NCBI GenBank assembly: GCA_024644235.1
Contig: JAHELJ010000002.1
Location: 1 to 64,000, forward strand
Length of the DNA stretch: 64,000 nucleotides
Origin: Lewinellaceae bacterium
GTDB lineage: Bacteria; Bacteroidota; Bacteroidia; Chitinophagales; Saprospiraceae
Direction: 5' to 3'
Numbering within the stretch: position 1 is the stretch's first letter; each line of letters opens with the position of its first letter. The notes below the pieces were generated by a model, which made no database searches, had not been told where the DNA came from, and worked only from the letters and a program-made list of their open reading frames with translations. A program made the translations under genes and the position numbers. Of this stretch, positions 1 through 7,673 are shown in pieces.

Positions 1-1267
1 TCATGTCTACCAATTGTATCTGACTATTTTCGGTTGCTCCAGACATCGTCAGGTATCCATCTTTGGCAGCCGGTACAGGGAAGATTTCAAGTTTATCGGA
101 TTCCTGATGTGAGGAGGTGGTTGCTGATTTCCTGGTTACATATTTTATTACTCCCCTGAGAGGATTGAGGTTCGTAACTTCAAAATAGGTAATGTGAGGA
201 TTGGACTCGTGGTCTAGCGCCAGCGAAGCTTGAGCTCCAAATATTTCTGAGCTATTGGTTCTATCGAGGATCGTTTCAACATTCCAATTATTCTCAGCCC
301 GAATCGCATATTTGAGCTCATCTCGATCATTAAAGACCACATGAAGGCTTCCTTGAGGATCGATAGCCAGAGACGTAACATTTCTGGCACCGGTAAATGT
401 GATTGGTACATTCGACAACTCATCAATATCCTCAACTACCCATAAATTATCATTCAAATAGGCGTATCTGACCAACCCACTGTTTCCATTGGCTACAGAA
501 TAAAAGGTTATATGTGGATTATCACTTTGATCAAATACAAGTGAAGAAAACATTCCCCCCGAGCTAGGAACTGTTATAATTTGCCAATTACCTCCTGACC
601 TCAGAGCGTATTTAAGTTGGTTGCTGATATCATCAAAGTAGGAGATGGCTGGATTTCCATTTGATTGCAGGGCAATGCTCGTTGAAAATTGATACAGAAT
701 TGGACCGGATCCGATCTTTTCAACTCTCCAACCATTGCCATCATACCAGGCATATTCAATACTACTGGTTTCACCAAATTGAGACGGATCGACGGAACTC
801 GTGTGTAACAATCCATCTGCGGAAAAAACCACAGAATTATCCCAACCGTCATGGCCATCGTCTCTAACCCGGTGTTTTACCCATATACCAGATTCATTGA
901 GCCAGTACACATTTTGATCTTCATCATCGTGGTTGTGTAGAGCTACCGCTGGCCTACCATCAGATCCAATTTCAATGTCCAGTGGTCCATAATAGTAGGC
1001 GTTGTCAATTTCAGTGATGACAAAATCTTCCGATCCCGCGGGCAGAATGGCATGCCTTAGGTAACCTGGTATCGCTTCCAGCATGTATGCTACGTGCGGT
1101 AAGCCATCTGCATCAACAGCAATTGAAGGTTTTACGCCCTCATCTACGGTTAATATTTGCCATTCCTGTCCGCTGCAGAAATCAGACGATACAAAAAGCC
1201 CTATTGTTAAGAAAAAAATCTTTAACTCCTTTCTAATTATCCCTAGCATTGTTATGATCGATCGCAT
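1..1267 (-). CDS. Secreted beta-propeller-like repeat protein with T9SS type A tail (3' end cut by window edge)
   Basis: An open frame of 422 codons runs leftward off the window. It starts at ATG 1267 (a second in-frame ATG is at 1249) and opens with a hydrophobic signal peptide ending near SGQEW. The body repeats a motif of the form SxAxDxxGxPHxxY about every 50-60 residues, some seven times, each followed by aromatic-rich strands of the kind LKYAIR; this spacing resembles blades of a beta-propeller. The last visible part (KLEIFPVPA then GYLTMSG) is the start of a type IX secretion type A sorting domain, so only about 50 residues should be missing. It is probably exported across the outer membrane and surface-attached or released. 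No catalytic motif is visible, so the function is unknown. Confidence 0.8.
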   Translation of the reverse strand, partial: MRSIITMLGIIRKELKIFFLTIGLFVSSDFCSGQEWQILTVDEGVKPSIAVDADGLPHVAYMLEAIPGYLRHAILPAGSEDFVITEIDNAYYYGPLDIEIGSDGRPAVALHNHDDEDQNVYWLNESGIWVKHRVRDDGHDGWDNSVVFSADGLLHTSSVDPSQFGETSSIEYAWYDGNGWRVEKIGSGPILYQFSTSIALQSNGNPAISYFDDISNQLKYALRSGGNWQIITVPSSGGMFSSLVFDQSDNPHITFYSVANGNSGLVRYAYLNDNLWVVEDIDELSNVPITFTGARNVTSLAIDPQGSLHVVFNDRDELKYAIRAENNWNVETILDRTNSSEIFGAQASLALDHESNPHITYFEVTNLNPLRGVIKYVTRKSATTSSHQESDKLEIFPVPAAKDGYLTMSGATENSQIQLVDM

Positions 1268-1351
1268 AAATCCATATAGTTTATTTATCACAAGATGTCA
1301 AATTGACTAAAACAAGTCGGTGTCGATTTTCTTACATAAACAGACAAAAAA

Positions 1352-2029
1352 CTAATTGGTCGTTACAGCACGACAAAACTCCGAAGATGCCTTTGCTAGT
1401 CCAATTAGAGCTTCACTTTCCGTTATGCCGCTCTTCTTAGGAAATCGGAATGAGTGGTTACCACCTTGAAAAACTTCAAGAGTCGATAGGGGTAGTTTTG
1501 CCAGTACCGGTTTTAACAGATCTAATTTGGCTAAATTATCACGATCGCCCTGCAAGAACAACATGGGAATCTTTATGGCAAAAAGGTGTTCTGCTCGCTC
1601 AGCTCCCGGTTTAGCAGGGGAGTGTAGGGGGAAACCATAAAATATGAGCCCCTTGACGAATTGATTCGGTTCTTTAGATATCCACTGAGAGGACATTCTG
1701 CCACCAAATGATTTTCCGCCGACAAAAAGTGGTAGCCTAGAAGAAGTGGCAGCAAAGTTCACGACCTCTTCAATGGTTTTGTGTGCCACAGCCGGATAAT
1801 CCGGACGTTTCTTCTTTTGTTCCATATAGGGGAAATTGTAGCGTAAGGTGGTAATTCCTTCTTTTGCAAGGGCATTTGCCAACCCCTCCATGAATGTATG
1901 GGTCATGCCTGCACCAGCTCCATGTCCAAGAACGAGCAGATATTCTGAATTAGACGAAGATGTCCAGAGTGCACTTACGGAACCAATCTTTTCACTAATC
2001 TGAATCGTGTGATTTGTCGTCTTTGTCAT
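1352..2029 (-). CDS. Alpha/beta hydrolase, KANL3/Tex30 (dienelactone hydrolase-like) family
   Basis: A 225-residue cytoplasmic alpha/beta hydrolase. The oxyanion-side motif GHGAGAG is at residues 35-41, the nucleophile elbow GKSFGG at 105-110 (Ser107), an acid candidate in GDRD at 161-164 and a histidine in NHSF at about 192, giving a complete Ser-Asp-His triad. Length and the GHGAGAGM and GGKSFGGRM signatures match the small hydrolases annotated as KANL3/Tex30-like. The substrate is unknown. There is no signal peptide. It is monocistronic, transcribed away from the neighbouring GNAT-like gene. Confidence 0.85.
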   Translation of the reverse strand: MTKTTNHTIQISEKIGSVSALWTSSSNSEYLLVLGHGAGAGMTHTFMEGLANALAKEGITTLRYNFPYMEQKKKRPDYPAVAHKTIEEVVNFAATSSRLPLFVGGKSFGGRMSSQWISKEPNQFVKGLIFYGFPLHSPAKPGAERAEHLFAIKIPMLFLQGDRDNLAKLDLLKPVLAKLPLSTLEVFQGGNHSFRFPKKSGITESEALIGLAKASSEFCRAVTTN

Positions 2030-2138
2030 TTCTCGATATTCTGTTAATTCCAGTATTTAATCAAAGCAGCTTCAGGCGTATACCCCAACCGCAGATACTG
2101 AAAATTAAGTATTTTGCCAGTTACCAGTACTCGAGTAA

Positions 2139-3251
2139 ATGAAAAGCGAATCAGAAAAGATCGAACCATTGGAAGAATCAACAAACCCGCAACTGACAAA
2201 GGATCATGAACTGTACCGGGAGGGGGAAGTCACTCTCACAAGGGTCTCTGGTTTTTCTACTGAAGTGGTTGAACTGCTTGACTCGACGACCTGGGGCACT
2301 GCAGACACATTGTATGAACATAAAAAGACGGATGAACGAATTAAGGATCTAACAGATCCAATACCTATAGAATTGAGGGTTGGAGATAAGTTAGCAGCTT
2401 TGGTGGTACTGGACGGAAGACCAGTAATCAATAAAGGGTTTATCTGTAATTCCTATTTTTTCAGATATCTCGCTAGTGATGTCAATTTTCGCGGCAGAAA
2501 GATTGTGGGAAAATTTGGCAGAATATGCATGGATACCATACGTGATGGTGAGCAAGGCAAAGCGATTTATTTCAATTCTGTCGAAGCCAAAAACTATCGA
2601 TCATTTAATTTTGTTCGAAAAGTCGGATATGAACCAATCGCTCGAATCAAAACCTCTGGATTCAGCCGGTTCTTCACCAGGAGTGACAAAAGAGTGAAGA
2701 GATTACCTGGTGAGCGACAAAGTAAAATGACTGATCTTTTAAAACAAATGTATTCAGGTCATTCATTAGTGCACTTTAGTAATATTTATAAGAATGACGG
2801 TTATTTCGTCTTTGAAGAAGACGGTGAAATTATCGCAGGTGTTCAGGCTCACCCTGCTACTTGGGTCGTGAAAAAACTAGGTTCAAAGAGGGAACAAGTT
2901 CTGCTTAAAGTGGTCCCACATATTCCCGTATTAAGAAAGGTCTTTAATCCCAAGAAGTTTGAGTTCCTGGCGTTTGAAGGAATTTATTATCAAGAGGGTA
3001 GAGAACGAGCCTTGCTCCGATTATTTGAGTCGGTTCTTCATCATTACAAACGGCATTCTGCCTTATTCTGGTTGGATGAAAACTGTCCATACTATCAAAA
3101 TATACTTGAGCATGGGCGTTTGGGTATCTTACAGAATTTTGTGAAAGGCTCTGATACCTGGTTCATGGCGTCTTCGCGAAATCTTAGTGCCGAGGAAGAG
3201 GAAATGGTAACCTCCGGACCAGCCTATGTTTCTGCGTTTGATTTTATCTGA
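2139..3251 (+). CDS. GNAT-like acyltransferase candidate
   Basis: A 370-residue soluble protein starting at ATG 2139. About residues 110-180 look like a GNAT core: a strand followed by NFRGRKIVGKFGR (compare the R/QxxGxG/A acyl-CoA loop) and then a NYRSFNFVRKVGYE segment resembling the C-terminal GNAT helix and strand with a GF/GY turn. The second half (about 200-370) could be a second degenerate GNAT-like domain, with an EDGEIIAGVQAH strand pair. The family assignment is inference from motif shape only. It lies 88 bp upstream of the gene at 3340 on the same strand, so the two may be co-transcribed. Confidence 0.55.
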   Translation: MKSESEKIEPLEESTNPQLTKDHELYREGEVTLTRVSGFSTEVVELLDSTTWGTADTLYEHKKTDERIKDLTDPIPIELRVGDKLAALVVLDGRPVINKGFICNSYFFRYLASDVNFRGRKIVGKFGRICMDTIRDGEQGKAIYFNSVEAKNYRSFNFVRKVGYEPIARIKTSGFSRFFTRSDKRVKRLPGERQSKMTDLLKQMYSGHSLVHFSNIYKNDGYFVFEEDGEIIAGVQAHPATWVVKKLGSKREQVLLKVVPHIPVLRKVFNPKKFEFLAFEGIYYQEGRERALLRLFESVLHHYKRHSALFWLDENCPYYQNILEHGRLGILQNFVKGSDTWFMASSRNLSAEEEEMVTSGPAYVSAFDFI

Positions 3252-3339
3252 TGGCATTATTGCTGCTCTATCGAAGCGGATGAGATTGTCAAGCAGAAAT
3301 TTATACTAATTTGCGACGTCCTAATAATAATGGAGGATT

Positions 3340-4107
3340 ATGAGTCCAACTGCTACTATTCCCGGGACGAAGATTGATACATTATTTCACTACCGGAAAA
3401 TACCCTGGCTCTTGGCACAGGGTAATATTTTAGATGCTACTTTTCAAAATAAACTGAAAAGAATGCAAGCTGTTATTTACGAGCTTGATTCTTACCTCGA
3501 GTCGACTTGGAATATAGATCAGGGAGAATTGAGTAGCTATTGGAATAAGATTTACACTGTGCTGTCAGATTTTGGACTTTCAAAGGCGGATCAAAAAGCG
3601 TGGTTGAAACAAATTCTTAAATATCAGGAGCACGAACTCAGTACCAGGGAGAATAGATCACCAACGAGATATTCCTTGCGGAACTTGTATTTCTATAAGT
3701 CTTGCGATGTAAAGTTGATACGTAGACTGATTTACCATCACGCACCGAAATTGAAAAAGGTTGTCCAGCCCGTCGATTGGACTGCCTTTGATTTGCTGAC
3801 CGAGGTAAATGATGACATCGAAGACCTTCGAGAAGATATGACTACGTACAATTGCAATAGATTTCTTTTTGACATCAAGGAAAAGGGGGTGAGTTATGTT
3901 AGGAATAACTATCGTGCCTTTATGAAGTCTATCTTAAACGAGAGCAGGAAACGACTCGGGAATCCAAAGCAATCTGGGGGAATCAAGCAACTACATGAAT
4001 GGACCGAGACAATCCATGAGCAAACGGTAAAGCTTCTTGAACAGCGATTGCTCGAATTTAGCAAAGAAGAGGTCTCCAAAGCCATTATATTTGCCAAAAT
4101 ATCCTAG
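3340..4107 (+). CDS. Unknown protein, possible class I isoprenoid-synthase fold
   Basis: A 255-residue, almost entirely helical soluble protein. The striking part is around residues 155-180, LLTEVNDDIEDLREDM, followed by YNCNRFL; the closely spaced acidic residues on a predicted helix recall the DDxxD metal-binding motif of class I isoprenoid synthases or its NDxxSxxxE variant. This is inference: no second metal motif is obvious and I do not firmly recognise the family. The GNAT-like gene upstream is on the same strand. There is no signal peptide or membrane segment. Confidence 0.6.
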   Translation: MSPTATIPGTKIDTLFHYRKIPWLLAQGNILDATFQNKLKRMQAVIYELDSYLESTWNIDQGELSSYWNKIYTVLSDFGLSKADQKAWLKQILKYQEHELSTRENRSPTRYSLRNLYFYKSCDVKLIRRLIYHHAPKLKKVVQPVDWTAFDLLTEVNDDIEDLREDMTTYNCNRFLFDIKEKGVSYVRNNYRAFMKSILNESRKRLGNPKQSGGIKQLHEWTETIHEQTVKLLEQRLLEFSKEEVSKAIIFAKIS

Positions 4108-4145
4108 AGCGTTCTACACCATCTAATTACAGATTGATTTAAGGT

Positions 4146-5576
4146 ATGATTGAGAAATTGAAGAGTATTCATTTGATATGGCTGTACTTGCTGTTGGCGA
4201 TACCAGCGACCGGTCAACAGATTTTTAGTAAGGAACTTATTGGGGAACGATCCAGGGAACAGCTAACAGCTGAATTCAGTTTTCCGGCATTCAATGGGAT
4301 CAAGCTCTATAAGATCAATTACCTCACAGAGGGAATCGACGAACTTCCTGATACTGCTTCTGGTCTGTTCGTGTTGCCTAGTGAAGGGTCAGTAAAGGGA
4401 ATTATCGGTTATCAGCATGGAACAACGGATGGGCCAATGGATGTTCCATCGAGGCTGACAGGAGGATCCTCTTTACCGATGGTATATGGTGGCCAGGGAT
4501 TTGCAGTGAGTGCCGCTGACTATCTTGGTTTGGGTGATAGCCGGGGATTTCATCCTTATGTACACGCTGCAACGGAGGCTCGGGCCGGAATTGACATGCT
4601 GTTGGCATCTATTCAAGCTGGCGGAGATGAAGACATCTTCTTTAACAACATTTTCATAGCAGGATACTCGCAGGGTGGGCACGCTGCAATGGCGATGGCG
4701 CAGGCTATTCAGGAACGGGTAACTGATGATCTATGGGTGACAGCTGCAGCCCCAATGTCTGGGCCATATGACTTATCGGGAGTGATGACCGATCTGGTGC
4801 TCAATGACTCTTCATATTCCTTTGTTGCTTACATGGTATATCTCCTATTGGGATATCAAGAAGCAGAAGGTGATATTTATGATGAGTTGGAGGAGATCAT
4901 CCGACCCCAGTTTATCGACGATGTGATCCTTTTTCAGGATGGAGCCATTGGTTTGTTTGATCTTAATGACCGTCTTATTGAACAACTCATTTTGGACTTC
5001 GGCTCTTCTATTCCAAAACTGCTCTTCACAGAAGATTTTGTTGATGAAATAGCCACCGACACTAGCCATGTAATTCGCCAAATGTTGAGGGAAAACGACA
5101 CCTACCGATTTGTACCTGACTTTCCAATGCGTCTTTACTACTGCTCTTCGGATGAGCAAGTTCCTTTCATGAACAGTCTGGTAGCAGAAGAGAGTATGAA
5201 CAAAAACGGTGCAGTAGATGTACAGGCATTTAATCTCAGTTCCGCGGCTACCCATGCCCAATGTGCCATTCCTGCTTTCTTATCATCAGCGGCATTTTTC
5301 GCTTCAATCGTGTTGACTGATACAAAGGATTTCCTTGCAAAAGAAATGCAAATTGAGATCGTTCCTAATCCAAACCAAGGCATTTTTCGAATTAAGTCTT
5401 CTGCTCCAGATTCGCCAGCTACATATCAAATCATAGATGCATTGGGGCAATCTGTGGTGGTACTAAGATCAAAGACAAATGCGCTCATTGATCTTTCCGG
5501 TCTTTCTCCCGGCATGTATCATTGTATCATGCAATGGGATGGCGATCAACTGCAAGGCACTTTTATAATCCAGTAA
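4146..5576 (+). CDS. Secreted alpha/beta hydrolase (secretory lipase-like) with T9SS type A sorting domain
   Basis: 476 residues. An N-terminal signal peptide ends near PATGQQ. An alpha/beta hydrolase domain follows, with YQHGTTDGP (oxyanion strand), AADYLGLGDSRG, and the nucleophile elbow GYSQGG at about 173-178 (Ser175). This set matches secretory lipase/prolyl-oligopeptidase-type esterases seen in Bacteroidota. The likely catalytic His is in the AATHAQC segment near residue 368. A type A sorting domain starts near residue 403 (EIVPNPNQGIF) and ends GMYHCIMQW...FIIQ. It probably hydrolyses lipids or esters outside the cell after type IX export. It starts 38 bp after the preceding gene. Confidence 0.85.
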   Translation: MIEKLKSIHLIWLYLLLAIPATGQQIFSKELIGERSREQLTAEFSFPAFNGIKLYKINYLTEGIDELPDTASGLFVLPSEGSVKGIIGYQHGTTDGPMDVPSRLTGGSSLPMVYGGQGFAVSAADYLGLGDSRGFHPYVHAATEARAGIDMLLASIQAGGDEDIFFNNIFIAGYSQGGHAAMAMAQAIQERVTDDLWVTAAAPMSGPYDLSGVMTDLVLNDSSYSFVAYMVYLLLGYQEAEGDIYDELEEIIRPQFIDDVILFQDGAIGLFDLNDRLIEQLILDFGSSIPKLLFTEDFVDEIATDTSHVIRQMLRENDTYRFVPDFPMRLYYCSSDEQVPFMNSLVAEESMNKNGAVDVQAFNLSSAATHAQCAIPAFLSSAAFFASIVLTDTKDFLAKEMQIEIVPNPNQGIFRIKSSAPDSPATYQIIDALGQSVVVLRSKTNALIDLSGLSPGMYHCIMQWDGDQLQGTFIIQ

Positions 5577-5585
5577 TAGATAATT

Positions 5586-5915
5586 ATGACATCCGAAGAA
5601 AGGGAGACATTAAAGCTCCGGCTACAGGCAAAGATTGACAAGATGAAACATAAGATTAGCCGGATGGAAGAAATGACTAAGCCGATCAGTCCGGAAAACT
5701 CGATAGGTCGTGTCAGCAGGATGGATGCAATAAACAATAAAAGTGTGATGGAGGCCGCCCTGCGAACAGCACGTAAGGATCTTGATGGAATGCAAGTTGC
5801 CATAAAGCACGTGGACGATGCAGACTTTGGTTTTTGTGCCAAATGCAAACAAGAAATCCCCTATCAGCGATTACTGCTCATGCCTGGAAGCCCATATTGC
5901 GTTCATTGTGCCTGA
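5586..5915 (+). CDS. DksA/TraR family C4 zinc-finger protein
   Basis: 109 residues. A long N-terminal coiled coil (about 1-75) is followed by a C-terminal zinc finger made of CAKC and CVHC pairs with the family-typical IPYQRLLLMPG between them. DksA/TraR proteins bind in the RNA polymerase secondary channel and change initiation in response to ppGpp. This protein is shorter than E. coli DksA (151 residues), and the DxxDxA tip motif is not evident, so its regulatory activity is uncertain. It starts 9 bp after the lipase stop on the same strand, but the two need not be functionally linked. Confidence 0.85.
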   Translation: MTSEERETLKLRLQAKIDKMKHKISRMEEMTKPISPENSIGRVSRMDAINNKSVMEAALRTARKDLDGMQVAIKHVDDADFGFCAKCKQEIPYQRLLLMPGSPYCVHCA

Positions 5916-6078
5916 TCAAGAATCTCTGGCAACTCCTCTGAAATTCTTAATCTCTCTTAAAATCCAGCCCCCGCCCTTAATTATTCCTTAAAAAATCAGA
6001 AATATTCCATTGATAGGGGGGTATTTCCTCATGTGCTCGTAGTATAAGCAAAAGCACAAAACAAAAAATTTACTAGCC

Positions 6079-6474
6079 ATGAGAACTATAACAACCAAAC
6101 TCGCAGCAATTCTGACCATAGCTTCCATTTTCAGCACACAAGTAAGAAGCCAGGACATTCCAGTACAATTGATGATCGATATGGAGTCCTTCATAATTAC
6201 CAATGAGAAGCATGTCGAAAAAGCAAAAATGGAGGAATCGATTAAAGTTAGAATGACTTCAAACGATAAATCTGGCCGCATCTACATCGAATCACAAACC
6301 ACTTTGACTGACGCCACATTAAATGTTACCGATCTGGAGGGCAATCCATATATCGCATACAACTTCCCTGTTCTTTCCGACCTCGACATGTCAGTGACAA
6401 GACTGCCGATAGGCGACTATGTACTCACGATAAAAAGTGATAGAGGCTCTGCTTCGATGAGATTCAACCGATAG
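6079..6474 (+). CDS. Small secreted protein consisting of a signal peptide and a T9SS-like beta domain
   Basis: 131 residues. A signal peptide (TKLAAILTIASIFSTQVRSQ) is followed by about 40 polar residues and then a beta-rich C-terminal module: IYIESQTTLTDATLNVTDL ... LPIGDYVLTIKSDRG ... RFNR. The module has the layout of a type A sorting domain (an N-terminal strand, a xVTDLxG turn, an LPxGxYxLxI hairpin). There is no catalytic or binding domain. It may be a short carrier for the type IX system or a small adhesion-like protein. A strong hairpin terminator follows at 6529. Confidence 0.75.
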   Translation: MRTITTKLAAILTIASIFSTQVRSQDIPVQLMIDMESFIITNEKHVEKAKMEESIKVRMTSNDKSGRIYIESQTTLTDATLNVTDLEGNPYIAYNFPVLSDLDMSVTRLPIGDYVLTIKSDRGSASMRFNR

Positions 6475-6528
6475 GCAGACTTAGAAAACCATATATATCT
6501 CAGACTTTCCCTAACTTGTTTGTTAAGC

Positions 6529-6565
6529 GAACCATCAAGAAACTTTCTTGATGGTTCTGCATTTT
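6529..6565 (+). terminator. Rho-independent terminator after the 131-residue secreted protein
   Basis: GAACCATCAAGA (6529-6540) pairs perfectly with TCTTGATGGTTC (6546-6557) around a five-base loop. A T-rich tail (TGCATTTT) follows. It sits 55 bp after the upstream stop codon and 23 bp before the next start. The symmetry means it could act on both strands, but no minus-strand gene ends here. Confidence 0.75.
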
Positions 6566-6587
6566 ATGCACAACCTGTTGTAACATC

Positions 6588-7580
6588 ATGAGCATGGGAA
6601 AGGAAAAAATTAAATGGGGCATTCTCGGCCCGGGAAAGATTTCGGCAAAGTTCGCCCATGATCTTTCGATAGTGGAAGACGCTCAACTCGTAGCTGTTGC
6701 ATCCAGAACACCTGAGAGAGGTATAGCCTTTGCCGAGAAACATAATGCTCTTAGATCTTATGCGAGCTACCACGAGATGCTGCAAGACCCTGAGATCGAT
6801 ATTGTATACATTGGCACTCCACACAGTTTTCACAAAGCTCATAGCGTTCTTTGTATGGAGAATGGGAAGGCAGTTCTTTGTGAAAAACCTGCCACCTTGA
6901 ACAGCAAGGAACTTAGAGATGTATTGGAAGTAAGTAAGATAAAAAAGACCTTCTATATGGAGGCCCTCTGGACACGATTCCTTCCTGCCATCACTCAGCT
7001 TTTGGAGATCATAGAAAGTAATGAATTGGGAAAGATTGATCATGTGGAAGCAGAATTTTGTTTCGAAGCTCCCGTGGATCTAAAAAGTCGACTCTACGAC
7101 ATGAATCTGGGAGCAGGATCTATCATGGACATCGGCATATATCCGGTCTTCTTGGCCTATTTGCTACTTGGGATCCCGGAACGTATAGAAGCCAGCGGTC
7201 AAGTCCATTCTTCGGGCGCAGACCAAACTGCCACCATTCGCTTCTTTTATCCCGATGGCCAACTGGCAGTCTTGCATTCCTCGATAGTCTATGGCTCACA
7301 AATGCCAGCGAGAATTACTATGACGAAAGGATATATCCTGATTCAGCCCAGGTGGCATGAATCTGCCGAACTGACCATTCTGAAAGCTGGATATGAGCCG
7401 AAGGCCATTGCCTGCAAACCAAACGGAAAGGGATATACTCATGAGATTGATGAGTGTCATCGATGCCTGCGAACAGGTCAGATACAAAGTCAAATTTGGT
7501 CTCATCAAAACAGTCTGGACTTAATGGCACTGCTAGATGAAATTCGTCTCCAGGTGGGTGTGAGATATAGTGTAGATTGA
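6588..7580 (+). CDS. Gfo/Idh/MocA family NAD(P)-dependent oxidoreductase
   Basis: 330 residues. The N-terminal Rossmann fold has GILGPGKISAKFA at about 10-22 and the family hallmark CEKPA near residue 103. The MEALWTRFLP segment (about 125) and the C-terminal beta-sheet domain (DIGIYPVFLAYLLLG) are typical of the dihydrodiol dehydrogenase/glucose-fructose oxidoreductase branch. It is cytosolic with no signal peptide. It would reduce or oxidise a sugar or cyclic diol; the substrate cannot be read from the sequence. The start is at ATG 6588 (a second Met is two codons later). Confidence 0.9.
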   Translation: MSMGKEKIKWGILGPGKISAKFAHDLSIVEDAQLVAVASRTPERGIAFAEKHNALRSYASYHEMLQDPEIDIVYIGTPHSFHKAHSVLCMENGKAVLCEKPATLNSKELRDVLEVSKIKKTFYMEALWTRFLPAITQLLEIIESNELGKIDHVEAEFCFEAPVDLKSRLYDMNLGAGSIMDIGIYPVFLAYLLLGIPERIEASGQVHSSGADQTATIRFFYPDGQLAVLHSSIVYGSQMPARITMTKGYILIQPRWHESAELTILKAGYEPKAIACKPNGKGYTHEIDECHRCLRTGQIQSQIWSHQNSLDLMALLDEIRLQVGVRYSVD

Positions 7581-7673
7581 GATCCCTTTTTGAGTGAGAC
7601 TCTCAATTTTCATTTCATAGACCCAACCTTCTCAGCCGGGATCCCGTCTTTGAAAAAAAGACAACATCCCTCC

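Noticed and set aside
6564-7043. 159-codon minus-strand open frame
   Set aside because: Shadow of the Gfo/Idh/MocA gene on the other strand; no family pattern in the translation.
7590-7673. TTG start upstream of the Kazal-repeat gene
   Set aside because: The extra 28 residues precede a clear signal peptide and are polar; ATG 7674 is preferred.
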